In this document: one piece after another, positions 7,390 to 18,419 of the stretch
How positions within the stretch are numbered: the stretch's first letter is position 1
Layout: each line of letters starts with the position of its first letter
NCBI RefSeq assembly: GCF_918698155.1
Contig: NZ_CAKKLX010000015.1
Span: 39,527-103,526, forward strand
Origin: Roseomonas sp. CECT 9278
GTDB taxonomy: Bacteria > Pseudomonadota > Alphaproteobacteria > Acetobacterales > Acetobacteraceae
Direction of reading: 5' to 3'
DNA: 64,000 nucleotides
The notes under the pieces: model-generated
The model's input: only the letters and a program-made list of their open reading frames with translations
What the model was told of the DNA's origin: nothing
Database searches by the model: none
Made by a program: the position numbers and the translations under genes

Positions 7390-8364
7390 ATGACAAGCCG
7401 CCGCGCGATCCTGGTCGCCGCCGCATCCGCGCCCTTCGCGCGCCCCGCCCTCGCCGCCTACCCGGACCGTCCGATCCGCGTCATCGTGCCCTTCGCCGCC
7501 GGCGGCAATACCGACATCCTGGCGCGCATCGTCGCCACCCGCATGGCCGAGCGCCTGGGCCGCCCCATGGTGATCGAGAACCGCACCGGCGCCGGCGGGT
7601 CGGTCGGCGCCGAGGCGGTCGCGAAGGCCACGCCCGATGGCTACACGCTGCTGTTCGGCGCCGGCGGGCCGCTGACCGCCAACCCGGTGCTGCAGGCGAA
7701 CATCCCCTATGACGTGGCGCGCGACTTCCGCCCGATCGGCCTGGTCGGCATCCTGCCGATGATCTGCCAGGTCGGCCCGCGCATCGAGGCGCGCACGCTG
7801 ACCGACTTCATCGCCATCCTGCGCCAGCGCCCCAACCAGGTGACGATCGCGACGCCCGGCGCGGGAAGTGCCGCGCATCTCGCGCTCGAACTGCTGATGG
7901 CGGGGGCGGACGTGCGCGCCGTGCATGTGCCCTATCGCGGCGGCAGCGCCATGGTGCCGGACCTGATCAGCGGCACCGTCGATGCCGGCATGGTCGAACT
8001 GCCCTCCGCCCTGCCGCTGCACCTGGATGGCAAGGCGCCGATCATCGCCATCGCCACGGCGCAGCGTTCCCCCGTGCTGCCGAATGTGCAGACCTTCATC
8101 GAGGCCGGCCTGCCGGGCTTCACCGCCGGCTCCTATGGCGGGCTGCTGGCCCCTGCCGGCACACCGGCCGACGTGGTCGCCACGCTGCATGCCGCGCTGG
8201 CCGCGACGCTGGGCGAAGCCGCGATCGTCTCGCGCATCGCCGAGGTCGGCGCGATCCCCGCCGCGCAGGCGCAGCGCGACCCCGACGGCTTCGCGGCATT
8301 CCTCGCAACCGAGCTGGCGAATGCGCGCCGCGCGGCGGCTCTCGCGGGGTTGCGGCCGTCCTGA
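7390..8364 (+). CDS. TctC/Bug-family periplasmic substrate-binding protein
   Basis: The 324-residue protein begins with an export signal containing SRRAIL (possibly Tat-compatible) and ending PALA-AYPDR. It continues with PIRVIVPFAAGGNTDILAR, VIENRTGAGGSVGAEAVAKATPDGYTLLFG and HVPYRGGSAMVPDLISG. These are diagnostic of the Bug receptors of tripartite tricarboxylate transporters, which bind small carboxylates in the periplasm. No TctA or TctB membrane subunit lies nearby, which is normal for this expanded family. The start has a GGGAGGA site 7-8 bp upstream. The ligand is unknown. Confidence 0.92.
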   Translation: MTSRRAILVAAASAPFARPALAAYPDRPIRVIVPFAAGGNTDILARIVATRMAERLGRPMVIENRTGAGGSVGAEAVAKATPDGYTLLFGAGGPLTANPVLQANIPYDVARDFRPIGLVGILPMICQVGPRIEARTLTDFIAILRQRPNQVTIATPGAGSAAHLALELLMAGADVRAVHVPYRGGSAMVPDLISGTVDAGMVELPSALPLHLDGKAPIIAIATAQRSPVLPNVQTFIEAGLPGFTAGSYGGLLAPAGTPADVVATLHAALAATLGEAAIVSRIAEVGAIPAAQAQRDPDGFAAFLATELANARRAAALAGLRPS

Positions 8365-8603
8365 ACGGCCAGCCCGGCGCCTGATCCGCGCAGGCGGGTT
8401 CGCCGGCGCGTTGAAGCCGCCGCGCTGGACGAAGGCGGCCGCGGGGGCGTGACGCGGCCACGCGGGTCGGCGATGGCGGGCATCCTGACCGCGTTGCTGG
8501 AGATGGACGCCGCGCAGGCATCCGCGCCGATTCCCGCCGGCGCCAATTTGCCTTAACCTCGACGTACCATGATCGCCCCGATGCCTTCGCTGCTCCATCC
8601 CGC

Positions 8604-10976
8604 ATGAAGCCCCGCCCAGCGGCCGCGGCCCCGCCGGCACCCCCCTCCGCCACCGAGGAAGCGGCCCTGCGCCAGCGCCTGGCGGAGCGCCCCGACAGCG
8701 CCGCCGACTGGCAGCGCCTGGGCCTGCTGCTCGCGGCCGCGCGCCGCCCGGCCGAGGCCGCGCAGGCGCTGGAACGCGCGGTCGCCGCGGGGGCCTCGGC
8801 GGCGGCGCTCGCCATTCCGCGCGCGCTGGCGCTCAGCGATGCCGGCCGCGCGGAGGACGCGGTGCAGGTCGCCACGGAGGCGCAGCGCCGCCGGCCCAAG
8901 GATTTCGGCCTGGCCAACCTGCTCGGCGTGCTGCTCAAGCGCGCCGGCCGGCTCGAGGACGCGATCCCGCTGCTGGAGGCCGCGAGGCGGCTCGATCCCC
9001 GCAGCGTCTCGCCCTGCCAGAACCTCGGCAATGTGCTCGACCTGCTGGGCCGCCACCGGGAGGCCGCCGCGGCCTATGCCGGCGGCGTCCGCATCGCGCC
9101 GCGCGATGCGGAGCTGCACCGCCTGCACGCGCGCGCGCTGCGCGCCATGGGCGCCCACCAGGATGCCGCCGCCAGCCTGGAGCGCGCCTTCGCCATCGAC
9201 CCGCGCGCGCGCGCCATCGTGTCCGACCTGGTCGGCGTGCTGGTCGACCTCGGCCAGCCCGACCGTGCGACGGAGACCATTGCCCGCGCGCGCCGCGCCA
9301 GCCCCGAGGGCGCCGCGCTGCACGACATGCTGGCCGCACGCGTCGCGCTGCGCGGCGGCGACCTGCCCGCGGCGCTCAGCGGCCTGGAGGCGGCGATCGC
9401 CGCCGACCCCACCGACGCCCACGCGCACCTGCTGCTGGCGCGCGCCCATGGCGACGGCGACCGCCGCGCCGCCAATGCCGCCCTGCGCCGCGGCCTGGCG
9501 CTGAACCCGGGATCCAGCATCCTGACCGGCGAGCTGATCGAGAGCCTGTCGCGCAGCCGCTACGACGACGAGGCCGCGCATCTCGAGGAAGCCTACGCCC
9601 TGGCCTGCGGCGCGCTGGACGGTCCGCCCGCCGGCTGGCGCGACCATGTGAAGGCGCTGCGCACCAGCTTCCAGCGGTGCCTCGACCATGACCGGCTCGA
9701 TGCCACCGGGACGCTCGCCGAATTGGCGCCGCGCTGGCTCGCGGAGGGCAGCGTCTCGCCGCTGCACTACGAACTGGGCAATGTGCGCACGCTGGAGGAG
9801 CGCCTCGCCATCGTCGAATGGCATCGCGACTGGGGGCGGCGGCAATCCGCACGCATCCAGCCCGCCACGCCGATGGCGATGCCGGCGCTGTCCACCGGCC
9901 GGCCGATCCGCATCGGCTTCATGTCGAGCGACCTGCGCGACCACCCGGTGTCCTATTTCGCGCTGCCGCTGCTCGAAGGCCATGACCCTGATCGCTTCGC
10001 GGTGCATTGCTATTCCTTCTATGAACGCGACCGCGACAAGGTGCAGGCGCATATCGAAGGCAAGGTCGCCGCCTTCCGCTGGTGGCCGCGCCGCCCGACC
10101 GCCGAGATCGCCGCCGGCATCGCCGCCGACGGGCTCGACATCCTGTTCGAACTGGGCGGCAGCACGGCGATGAACCGGATCGAGGTCATGGCCCACCGCC
10201 CGGCGCGGATCGGCGCGAGCTGGCTCGGCTACCCGCATTCGGCCGGCTTCGAGCAGATCGACTGCATCCTGACCGACCCCTATATCCGCCCCGAGGATCC
10301 GCGCCTGCTGATCGAGCGCCCCTTCGAACTGCCCGAGACCTGGGTCACGCTCGGCCGGCTCGGCTTCCGCGACGAGCCGATCGATGTCGACCTGCCGGAA
10401 CGCCGCCAGGGGCACCTGACCTTCGGCACGATGAACAACCCCTACAAATACACGCGCGCCTGCATCGACGCCTGGGCGGCGGTGCTGCGCGCGGTGCCCG
10501 GATCGCATTTCCTGTTCGTCCGGCCCGAGGCGCGCACGCCCGCCTTCGTGGCCAATGCGCGCGCCGCCTTCGCCGCGCGCGACGTCGATCCCGACCGGCT
10601 GGACTTCATCGGCATCCGCGGCGACCACCTGAAGCACTACAACAGCATCGACATCGCGCTGGACTCGCTGCCCCATACCGGCGGCACGACCACCTGCGAG
10701 ACGCTGTGGATGGGCGTGCCGGTGGTCTCGATGGTCGGTCCCGGCTTCGCCGAACGCCTCAGCTATTCCAACCTGTCCAATGCGGGGCTCGGCGACCTCG
10801 CGGTCCGCACCGTCGAGGATTTCGTGGCGACCGCGGCGGCGCTGGCGGAGGACCGGTCGCGGCGCTGGACGCTGCGCCACGGGTTGCGGGCCATGATGCG
10901 CGAACGGCCGCTCGGTCAGGTCGATCGGTTCGTGCGCGACTTCTACGACAAGGTGGACCATGTCGTTCGCCAGTAG
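8604..10976 (+). CDS. TPR-repeat O-GlcNAc-transferase-like (GT41) glycosyltransferase
   Basis: The 790-residue protein has about 320 N-terminal residues of tetratricopeptide repeats (several A-x2-LERA and LGVLLKRAGRLEDAIPLLEAA units). These are followed by a two-part OGT/SPINDLY-type catalytic region from about residue 430: IRIGFMSSDLRDHPVSYF, FELGGSTAMNRIEVMAHRPA, SWLGYPHSAG, FGTMNNPYKYT and HTGGTTTCETLWMGVPVVS, the last being the donor-binding motif. It should transfer a sugar from a nucleotide donor to protein side chains in the cytoplasm, for example on flagellin or a surface protein. The downstream overlapping genes make a modified deoxysugar, so the donor may not be GlcNAc. No strong ribosome-binding site marks the start. 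Confidence 0.9.
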   Translation: MKPRPAAAAPPAPPSATEEAALRQRLAERPDSAADWQRLGLLLAAARRPAEAAQALERAVAAGASAAALAIPRALALSDAGRAEDAVQVATEAQRRRPKDFGLANLLGVLLKRAGRLEDAIPLLEAARRLDPRSVSPCQNLGNVLDLLGRHREAAAAYAGGVRIAPRDAELHRLHARALRAMGAHQDAAASLERAFAIDPRARAIVSDLVGVLVDLGQPDRATETIARARRASPEGAALHDMLAARVALRGGDLPAALSGLEAAIAADPTDAHAHLLLARAHGDGDRRAANAALRRGLALNPGSSILTGELIESLSRSRYDDEAAHLEEAYALACGALDGPPAGWRDHVKALRTSFQRCLDHDRLDATGTLAELAPRWLAEGSVSPLHYELGNVRTLEERLAIVEWHRDWGRRQSARIQPATPMAMPALSTGRPIRIGFMSSDLRDHPVSYFALPLLEGHDPDRFAVHCYSFYERDRDKVQAHIEGKVAAFRWWPRRPTAEIAAGIAADGLDILFELGGSTAMNRIEVMAHRPARIGASWLGYPHSAGFEQIDCILTDPYIRPEDPRLLIERPFELPETWVTLGRLGFRDEPIDVDLPERRQGHLTFGTMNNPYKYTRACIDAWAAVLRAVPGSHFLFVRPEARTPAFVANARAAFAARDVDPDRLDFIGIRGDHLKHYNSIDIALDSLPHTGGTTTCETLWMGVPVVSMVGPGFAERLSYSNLSNAGLGDLAVRTVEDFVATAAALAEDRSRRWTLRHGLRAMMRERPLGQVDRFVRDFYDKVDHVVRQ

Positions 10977-12237
10977 GCAGCCGATGGACGGCGCCCATGC
11001 GGTGACCGCCTGCCGCGCCTGCGGCGGCACGCTCGGCGCGGTGTTCTGCGACCTGGGCGTGATGCCGGTCGCGAACGCCTATGTGCGCCCGGAGCACGCG
11101 GCGCGGCGCGAACCCGCCTATCCGCTGCGCGCGGTGGTCTGCGACGCCTGCCGCCTGGTGCAGCTCGACACCGTGGTGGATGAGACCGGCATCTTCACCG
11201 ACTACGCCTATTTCTCCTCCGCCTCCTCCACCTGGATCGAGCATGCGGCGCGCTACTGCGCGGCAATCACGCGCCGCCTGGGCCTGCATGCCGGCAGCTT
11301 CGTGGTCGAGGTGGCGAGCAATGACGGCTACCTGTTGCGCAACTTCGTCGCCGCCGGCATCCCGTGCCTGGGCATCGAGCCCGCCGCCAATGTCGCCGCC
11401 GCGGCGCAGGCCGCCGGAATCCCGACCCAGGCGCGCTTCTTCGGGCGTGCCGCCGCCGCCGACATCCTGGCCGAGCGTGGCGGCCGGCCGGCCGACCTCG
11501 TGATCGGCAACAACGTGCTGGCGCATGTGCCCGACCTCGACGATTTCATCGGCGGGCTGGCGCTGCTGGCGGGCGCGACCGGCGTGGTCAACATCGAATC
11601 GCCGCACCTGCTCGCGTTGGTCGATGGCGTGCAGTTCGACACCATCTATCACGAGCACTACGCGTATTGGTCGCTGCTGTCGGTGGAACGCGCGCTGGGC
11701 CGGCATGGGTTGCTGCTGCACGACATCGAACACCTGCCGACCCATGGCGGGTCGCTGCGCATCCATGCCGCGGCGCGCGCGCGCGAACCAGGCGCGGCGC
11801 TGGTCGCGCTGCGCGCGGAGGAAGCGCGGCGCGGCCTGGACCACGACGCCTTCTACCGCGGCTTCGACGCCCGCGCGGCCGAGGTCGTGGCCGGGCTGCG
11901 CGCCTGGCTCGCCGAGGGCCGCCAGGCGGGGCGTCGGATCGCCGCCTATGGCGCCGCAGCCAAGGGCAATACGCTGCTGAACGCGGCCGGCGTCACGGCG
12001 GCCGACCTGCTGGCGGTGGCCGACCTCAGCCCCGCCAAGCAAGGGCGGCTGCTGCCGGGCAGCCACGTGCCGGTGGTGACGCCGCAGGCGCTGCTGGCGT
12101 TGCAGCCCGACGACATCCTGATCCTGCCATGGAACATCGCCGGCGAGGTGTCGCGGCAATTGCGCGGCGCGGGCTTCGCCGGCCGCCTCGCGACGGCGGT
12201 GCCGCGGATCGCCTACCACGACGGCGCGGCGGCGTGA
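10960..12237 (+). CDS. Nucleotide-sugar C-methyltransferase (NovU/TylC3 type)
   Basis: The product is 425 residues. An N-terminal zinc-ribbon-like domain (CRACGG and CDACR pairs, within the first 65 residues) precedes a SAM-binding Rossmann core (VVEVASNDGYLLRNF, LGIEPAANVA). The motif YHEHYAYWSL and a C-terminal domain with AYGAAAKGNTLLN complete the three-part Methyltransf_13/23/14 layout of NDP-hexose C-3-methyltransferases. These enzymes methylate a 4-keto-6-deoxysugar to make branched sugars such as mycarose or noviose. The start at 10960 has AAGGTGGA just upstream and overlaps the transferase gene by 17 bp; ATG 10984 is an alternative. It is followed by epimerase and reductase genes of the same pathway. 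Confidence 0.85.
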   Translation: MSFASRQPMDGAHAVTACRACGGTLGAVFCDLGVMPVANAYVRPEHAARREPAYPLRAVVCDACRLVQLDTVVDETGIFTDYAYFSSASSTWIEHAARYCAAITRRLGLHAGSFVVEVASNDGYLLRNFVAAGIPCLGIEPAANVAAAAQAAGIPTQARFFGRAAAADILAERGGRPADLVIGNNVLAHVPDLDDFIGGLALLAGATGVVNIESPHLLALVDGVQFDTIYHEHYAYWSLLSVERALGRHGLLLHDIEHLPTHGGSLRIHAAARAREPGAALVALRAEEARRGLDHDAFYRGFDARAAEVVAGLRAWLAEGRQAGRRIAAYGAAAKGNTLLNAAGVTAADLLAVADLSPAKQGRLLPGSHVPVVTPQALLALQPDDILILPWNIAGEVSRQLRGAGFAGRLATAVPRIAYHDGAAA

Positions 12238-12761
12238 GGTTCGCCGCCACCGCCCTGCCGGGCGTGGTCGAGGTCCTGGCCGAGCCCGCATTCGACCCGC
12301 GCGGCGCCTTCCTGCGGTCGTGGTCGCGCGCGGAATTCGCCGCGGCCGGGATCGACTTCGCGCCGATCGAGATCAGCCTGTCCGAGAATACCCGCCGCCA
12401 CACCCTGCGCGGCATGCATTTCCAGGCGGCGCCGGCCGGCGAGGCCAAGCTGGTGCGCTGCCTGCGCGGGGCGGTGCATGACGTGGCGCTGGACCTGCGG
12501 GCGGAGTCGCCGGCGTATCGGCGGTCGGTCGCGATCCTGCTCTCGGCCGAACAGCGCAACGCGGTCTTCATCCCGCGCGGCTGCGCGCACGGCTTCCTGA
12601 CGCTGACCGACGACGCAGTGCTGGAATACATGATCGACGCGCCGCATGCGCCGGGGCTGGCGCGCGGCGTGCGCTGGGACGACCCGGCCTTCGGGATCGC
12701 CTGGCCGGCGGCGCCGGTGGTGATTTCGGACCGCGACCAGGGCTGGCCGGATCATGGCTGA
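12234..12761 (+). CDS. rfbC: dTDP-4-dehydrorhamnose 3,5-epimerase-like protein (RmlC family)
   Basis: The 175-residue cupin-type protein shows the RmlC pattern: DPRGAFLRSWS, SENTRRHTLRGMHFQ with the catalytic His, AKLVRCLRGAVHDVALDLR, and FIPRGCAHGFLTL. It would epimerise C5 and/or C3 of a dTDP-4-keto-6-deoxysugar. It starts at GTG 12234, which overlaps the stop of the methyltransferase gene (GTGA). It ends 8 bp inside the next gene, so it is translationally coupled on both sides. RmlA and RmlB, which supply the keto sugar, are not in this window. Because a C-methyltransferase precedes it, the natural substrate is likely a C-methylated keto sugar rather than rhamnose precursor. Confidence 0.88.
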   Translation: MRFAATALPGVVEVLAEPAFDPRGAFLRSWSRAEFAAAGIDFAPIEISLSENTRRHTLRGMHFQAAPAGEAKLVRCLRGAVHDVALDLRAESPAYRRSVAILLSAEQRNAVFIPRGCAHGFLTLTDDAVLEYMIDAPHAPGLARGVRWDDPAFGIAWPAAPVVISDRDQGWPDHG

Positions 12762-13664
12762 GCGCGTGCTGCTGACCGGCGCGACCGGCTTTGTCGGGCG
12801 CGCGGTGGTGGCGCCGTTGGCGGCGCTGGGGTTCGAGGTTCACGCGGTGGCGCATCGCGCGTCGCCCGCCGCCGGCGCCGCGGTATGGCACCGCGCCGAC
12901 CTGCTCGACGAGGCGACGGCGCGCCGCCTGGTCGCGGATGTGCGGCCCGCGCTGCTGGTCCATGCGGCCTGGTTCGTCGAGCATGGCCGCTTCTGGACCG
13001 CACCGGAGAATGAAGCGTGGCTGGAGGCGTCCACGGCGCTGGCGGCCGCCTTCGCCGAGGGCGGCGGCCGGCGCATCCTGGGCATCGGGAGTTGCGCGGA
13101 ATACGCCGATGTGGCGCAGGACGACCACGCGCCCTGGCCGGAGACGCGGCCGGTCGCCCCCGCCACGCCGTATGGGCGCGCCAAGGCTGCCTTGGCGGCG
13201 CGGCTGGCGGCGCTGCAGTCGCGCCATGGCAGGCTGGGCTGCGCCTGGGCGCGGCTGTTCCACCTGTTCGGCCCTGGCGAGGCGCCGGGGCGGCTGGTGC
13301 CCTCGGTCATGCGCGCGCTGGCGCAGGGGGGCGCGGCGGAATGTGCCTCCGGCCGGCCGGTGCGGGATTTCGCGGACATCGGGCATGTCGGGCGCGCCCT
13401 GGCGGCGGTGGCGGGCAGCGCGGTGACCGGGCCGGTCAATGTGGCGTCCGGCGAGGCCGTCGCCGTGCGGGATTTCGTGCAGACGATCGGTCGGCTGGCC
13501 GGGCGGGCGAGGTTGCTGCGGTTCGGCGCCCGGGCGGACCCGCCGGGCGAGGTGCCGGTGATGGCGGCCTGCGTGGCGCGCCTGCGGACTGAGGTGGGTT
13601 TCACCGGGCTGGCGCGGAACGAGGTGGCGCTGGCGACGCTCTGGCGGAGCGTGGTCGAGGAAAA

Positions 13665-13686
<22 letters not shown>
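12754..13686 (+). CDS. NAD(P)-dependent sugar epimerase/4-ketoreductase (SDR)
   Basis: The 310-residue extended short-chain dehydrogenase has the Rossmann motif LLTGATGFVG at residues 6-15, a GIGSCAEYAD segment, and the catalytic YGRAK (Tyr-x3-Lys) near residue 143. It most likely reduces the C4 keto group and so finishes the deoxysugar made by the two upstream enzymes. The last seven or so codons (from 13665) lie antisense to the 3' end of the tRNA-Thr gene, so the C-terminal tail ENGAVGED is partly dictated by tRNA sequence. This suggests that the operon end was fixed by its landing beside the tRNA, or that the C-terminus was extended. The catalytic domain is complete. Confidence 0.85.
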
Positions 13687-13739
<53 letters not shown>

Positions 13740-13774
13740 GCCGGGCCTCGGGTGCGCCCCTGGCGGCGGCGCGT

Positions 13775-13803
13775 TGTCTAGGCGGATGGGCCGGCCAGCG
13801 CAA
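13775..13803 (-). promoter_or_regulatory. Candidate promoter of tRNA-Thr
   Basis: On the minus strand TTGCGC (13803-13798) and TAGACA (13780-13775) are separated by 17 bp and lie about 36 bp before the tRNA 5' end, at the expected distance for a sigma-70 promoter. This is a pattern match only. Confidence 0.4.
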
Positions 13804-13876
13804 GCCCGGACTGCGGCCGCGACGCCGTCCGCGCGCCACCGCTTGCGGCGCGGCCCGTGGCGCGGGACCATGCGCC

Positions 13877-14053
13877 ATGCCCAAGGCCCCCGACACCCCG
13901 CCGAAGCCGACCCGGCCCGACGACCGTGCCGCGCGCCTCGCCGCGGCCCTGCGGGAGAATCTGAAGCGCCGCAAGGCCCAGGCCCGGGCGCGGGACGCCG
14001 CCGCCGCGACCGACCCCGCGCCCGAGGTTGCCCGCGAAAAGCCCATGGGTTAA
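13877..14053 (+). CDS. Small basic conserved protein, function unknown
   Basis: The 58-residue protein is highly charged: PDDRAARLAAALRENLKRRKAQARARDA in the middle, with a proline-rich start. Short proteins of the form RxxRLAxALRxNLxRRKAQxRxR occur widely beside housekeeping genes in Alphaproteobacteria. The helix rich in Arg and Lys would suit RNA or ribosome binding, but that is a guess. ATG 13877 is the first start before the conserved helix. It lies between tRNA-Thr and dcd. Confidence 0.6.
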   Translation: MPKAPDTPPKPTRPDDRAARLAAALRENLKRRKAQARARDAAAATDPAPEVAREKPMG

Positions 14054-14137
14054 TCCGGCCGCCCCAGGGCGCCCGGGGCCGCCGCGTCCGTCCGGCCCCG
14101 CCCGCCCGTCCTCGACCACTGAGGCCGCCCAAACGCC

Positions 14138-14692
14138 ATGCCCATCATGCCCGACACCTGGATCCGCCGCATGGCGACGGAACACGGCATGATCGAACCC
14201 TTCGTCGAGGCGCAGCGGCGCGAAGGCGTGATCTCCTACGGCCTGTCCTCCTACGGCTACGACGCTCGCGCGGCCGAGGAATTCAAGATCTTCACCAATG
14301 TCGACAACGCCGTGGTGGACCCCAAGCAGTTCAGCGAGGACGGCTTCGTCACCCGCCGCGGGCCGGTCTGCATCATCCCGCCCAATTCCTTCGTGCTGAC
14401 CCATACGGTCGAATACTTCCGAATCCCGCGCGACGTGCTGGTGATCTGCCTGGGCAAGTCCACCTATGCGCGCTGCGGGCTGATCGTGAACGTCACGCCG
14501 CTCGAACCCGAATGGGAAGGCCAGGTCACGATCGAGATCAGCAACACCACGCCCCTGCCCGCCAAGGTCTATGCGAACGAGGGCGTGTGCCAGTTCCTGT
14601 TCCTGCAGGGCGCCTCCCCGCCCGAGGTCAGCTACGCCGACCGGCGCGGCAAATACATGGGACAGCGCGGCGTCGCGCTGCCGAGGCTCTAG
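14138..14692 (+). CDS. dcd: dCTP deaminase
   Basis: This 184-residue enzyme converts dCTP to dUTP and ammonia and so supplies dTTP synthesis. It carries the family core [13 protein letters not shown], the [32 protein letters not shown] block (Ser, Arg and Glu of the active site), and the C-terminal KYMGQRG lid motif. Its length is normal for the family. ATG 14138 is used; ATG 14147 (MPDTWIRR) is equally possible. It ends 4 bp before the murA start, so the two are probably cotranscribed. Confidence 0.97.
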   Translation: MPIMPDTWIRRMATEHGMIEPFVEAQRREGVISYGLSSYGYDARAAEEFKIFTNVDNAVVDPKQFSEDGFVTRRGPVCIIPPNSFVLTHTVEYFRIPRDVLVICLGKSTYARCGLIVNVTPLEPEWEGQVTIEISNTTPLPAKVYANEGVCQFLFLQGASPPEVSYADRRGKYMGQRGVALPRL

Positions 14693-14696
14693 ACAC

Positions 14697-15956
<1,260 letters not shown>

Positions 15957-16006
15957 AACCGAATCGCGATGACGAATTTCCGACGCAATCGGTGATAGAC
16001 TCCCGC

Positions 16007-16714
16007 ATGGACCACCCGATTCCGACCCCGCTCTCCCCGACCACGCCCGAGGATGCCGGCCCCATCGTGCTGGCCCTGCCGAAGGGGCGCATCCTGGACG
16101 AGCTCGGCCCGGTTCTCGCCCGCGCCGGCATCGTCCCCGCCGCCGACTACGCGAACGAGAGCAGCCGCCGCCTGCGCTTTCCCACCGACGACCCGGCGCT
16201 CGATGTCATCCGCGTGCGGTCCTTCGATGTCGCAACCTTCGTCGCACACGGCGCGGCGCAGATCGGCGTCTGCGGCGCCGACGTGCTGATGGAATTCGAC
16301 TACCCCGAGATCTACGCGCCGCTCGACCTCGGGATCGGGCGCTGCCGTGTCTCGGTGGCCGAGCCCGTGGCCGCGCAGCCGGACGACCCCTCGCGCTGGT
16401 CGCGCGTCACCGTCGCCACCAAATACCCCAACATCGCCCAGCGCCACTTCGCGGCGCGCGGCGTGCAGGCGGAGATCGTGCACCTGAACGGCGCGATGGA
16501 GCTCGCGCCCTCGATGGGCCTCGCGCGCCTGATCGTGGACCTGGTGCAGACCGGATCGACGCTGAAGGCCAATGGCCTGCGCGAAGGCGAGGTGATCGCC
16601 CATGTCACCTCCCGCCTGGTGGTGAACCGCACCGCGCTCAAGACCAGGCCGGAGGCGGTCGGCGCGTGGATCGCGCGGTTCCGTGCGGCGCTGGCGGAAA
16701 GGGATGCGCGATGA
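16007..16714 (+). CDS. hisG: ATP phosphoribosyltransferase, short form (HisG)
   Basis: The 235-residue protein is the first enzyme of histidine synthesis (ATP plus PRPP). It has ALPKGRILDE, the GxxGxDVL-like IGVCGADVLME, and DLVQTGSTLKANGL for PRPP binding. It lacks the C-terminal regulatory ACT-like domain, so it is the short form that needs HisZ as a partner; hisZ is not in this window. ATG 16007 follows murA by 50 bp. The hisD start lies 16 bp beyond the end. Confidence 0.96.
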   Translation: MDHPIPTPLSPTTPEDAGPIVLALPKGRILDELGPVLARAGIVPAADYANESSRRLRFPTDDPALDVIRVRSFDVATFVAHGAAQIGVCGADVLMEFDYPEIYAPLDLGIGRCRVSVAEPVAAQPDDPSRWSRVTVATKYPNIAQRHFAARGVQAEIVHLNGAMELAPSMGLARLIVDLVQTGSTLKANGLREGEVIAHVTSRLVVNRTALKTRPEAVGAWIARFRAALAERDAR

Positions 16715-16730
16715 CGGGACGGCGCCACGC

Positions 16731-18023
16731 ATGAAGCAGCTCGACACGCGCACCGCGGGCTTCGAGGCCGACTTCGCCGCCCTGCTCGACGAGGCGCGCG
16801 AGACCACCGCCAAGGTCGATGGCGTGGTCTGGGGCATCATCGGCGAGGTCCGCGCGCTGGGCGACCAGGCGCTGCTCGACAATACCGCCCACTATGACGG
16901 CTGGACGCCCGCCGATGCCGCCGCGCTGCGCGTCACCGCCGCCGAGATCGACGCGGCCGATGCCTCGATCGACACCGAGCGGCGCGCCGCGCTGAACCTC
17001 GCCGCCGAGCGCATCGAGGCGTTTCACCGCGCCCAGATGCCGCAGGACATCCGGATGACGGACGCGGCCGGGCTGACGCTCGGCATGCGCTGGGGCGCGC
17101 TCGACGCGGTCGGCATCTACGTGCCGGGCGGCAAGGCGGCCTACCCGTCCTCGGTGCTGATGAACGCGATCCCGGCGCGCGTCGCCGGCGTCGCGCGGAT
17201 CGCGATGTGCGTGCCCACCCCCGGCGGCGCGCTGAACCCCCTGGTGCTGGCCGCCGCCAAGCGCGCCGGCGTCGACGAGATCTTCCGCGTCGGCGGCGCC
17301 CAGGCGATCGCCGCCATGGCCTGGGGCACGGAATCCATCGCCCCGGTCGATCGCATCGTCGGCCCCGGCAATGCCTATGTCGCCGAGGCCAAGCGCCAGG
17401 TCTTCGGCCGCGTCGGCATCGATTCCATTGCCGGCCCGTCCGAGGTGGTGGTGATCGCCGATGCCGCCTGCGACCCGCGCCATGTCGCGGTCGACCTGCT
17501 GGCCCAGGCCGAGCACGACGAGAGCGCGCAATCCATCCTGATCACACCCGACGCCGCGCTGGCCGAGGCTGTCGCCGCCGCGGTGCTGGCCGAGCTGCGC
17601 CACCTGCCGCGCGCCACCATCGCCGGCGAATCGTGGAACCGCCACGGCGCCATCATCCTGGTGCGGGACCTGGCGGAAGCGGCCGCGCTGACCAACCGGC
17701 TGGCGCCGGAGCACCTGCAACTCATGGTCGATGAACCGCATGCGCTGCTCGCGCAGGTGCGACATGCCGGCGCGGTGTTCCTCGGCCGCTTCTGCCCCGA
17801 GGCGGTGGGCGACTACGTCGCCGGGCCGAACCATGTCCTGCCCACCGGGCGCACGGCGCGCTTCGCCTCGGGCCTGTCGGTGTTCGACTTCCTCAAGCGC
17901 ACCACCTGGGTCGCGGCGGACGAGGCGGCACTGGCGGCGGTGGGCCCGGCGGCTGTGGCGCTCGCGGAGGCCGAGGGCCTGACCGCCCACGCGCGCAGCG
18001 TGGCCTTGCGCCTGGGCGGCTGA
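16731..18023 (+). CDS. hisD: Histidinol dehydrogenase
   Basis: The 430-residue enzyme oxidises L-histidinol to L-histidine with two NAD in the last two steps of the pathway. It has [47 protein letters not shown], the DLLAQAEHD block and [10 protein letters not shown] with the catalytic Glu-His pair, plus zinc-ligand His in the C-terminal NHVLPTG region. ATG 16731 (MKQLDTR) matches the family start. ATG 16704, which would overlap hisG, is possible but adds unconserved residues. Confidence 0.97.
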   Translation: MKQLDTRTAGFEADFAALLDEARETTAKVDGVVWGIIGEVRALGDQALLDNTAHYDGWTPADAAALRVTAAEIDAADASIDTERRAALNLAAERIEAFHRAQMPQDIRMTDAAGLTLGMRWGALDAVGIYVPGGKAAYPSSVLMNAIPARVAGVARIAMCVPTPGGALNPLVLAAAKRAGVDEIFRVGGAQAIAAMAWGTESIAPVDRIVGPGNAYVAEAKRQVFGRVGIDSIAGPSEVVVIADAACDPRHVAVDLLAQAEHDESAQSILITPDAALAEAVAAAVLAELRHLPRATIAGESWNRHGAIILVRDLAEAAALTNRLAPEHLQLMVDEPHALLAQVRHAGAVFLGRFCPEAVGDYVAGPNHVLPTGRTARFASGLSVFDFLKRTTWVAADEAALAAVGPAAVALAEAEGLTAHARSVALRLGG

Positions 18024-18059
18024 TCCAGCTTCCGCGCGGCACGCGGCGCCGCGCCGCGC

Positions 18060-18088
18060 TTGACCCGGCGCGGCTGCGGGACCATCTT
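18060..18088 (+). promoter_or_regulatory. Candidate promoter for infA-maf-RNase-yacG
   Basis: TTGACC at 18060-18065 and CATCTT at 18083-18088 have 17-bp spacing, about 75 bp before the infA start and after hisD has ended. Spacing and the -35 element are good and the -10 is weak. Confidence 0.4.
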
Positions 18089-18163
18089 CCGGCCGATTTC
18101 CGGCGGCGCGTCCTCGCGCTGCGTCACCCCCTGCGCGTTGCGCGCCCCAAAACACGAGGCCAG

Positions 18164-18382
18164 ATGTCGAAGGAAGACATGATCGAGTTCAGCGGCCAGG
18201 TCGTTGAACTTCTCCCCAACGCCATGTTCCGCGTGAAGCTGGACAACGAGCACCTCGTGCTCGCGCATACCAGCGGCAAGATGCGCAAGAACCGCATCCG
18301 CGTGCTGGCCGGCGACCGCGTGAATGTCGAGATGACGCCCTACGACCTGACCAAGGGCCGCATCACGTTCCGGTTCAAGTGA
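18164..18382 (+). CDS. infA: Translation initiation factor IF-1
   Basis: This 72-residue, single OB-fold protein binds the 30S A site during initiation. It shows the canonical [24 protein letters not shown] start, then [21 protein letters not shown] and a [15 protein letters not shown] end. The length is exactly standard. It probably heads an operon with maf, the RNase E/G family gene and yacG. Confidence 0.99.
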   Translation: MSKEDMIEFSGQVVELLPNAMFRVKLDNEHLVLAHTSGKMRKNRIRVLAGDRVNVEMTPYDLTKGRITFRFK

Positions 18383-18419
18383 CCGGCCTGCGGCTCGGCC
18401 GCCCGAGGTAGCGCACGCC

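Noticed and set aside
8450..8555. A possible 35-codon frame (ending with ASAPIPAGANLP) in the gap before the glycosyltransferase gene
   Set aside because: No ribosome-binding site, no recognisable domain and typical background composition. It may be a leftover of an older gene but I cannot support it.
13741..13800. A tRNA-linked attachment site next to tRNA-Thr
   Set aside because: No second copy of the tRNA 3' end was noticed at a plausible distance and no integrase is present, so an att site is not supported.
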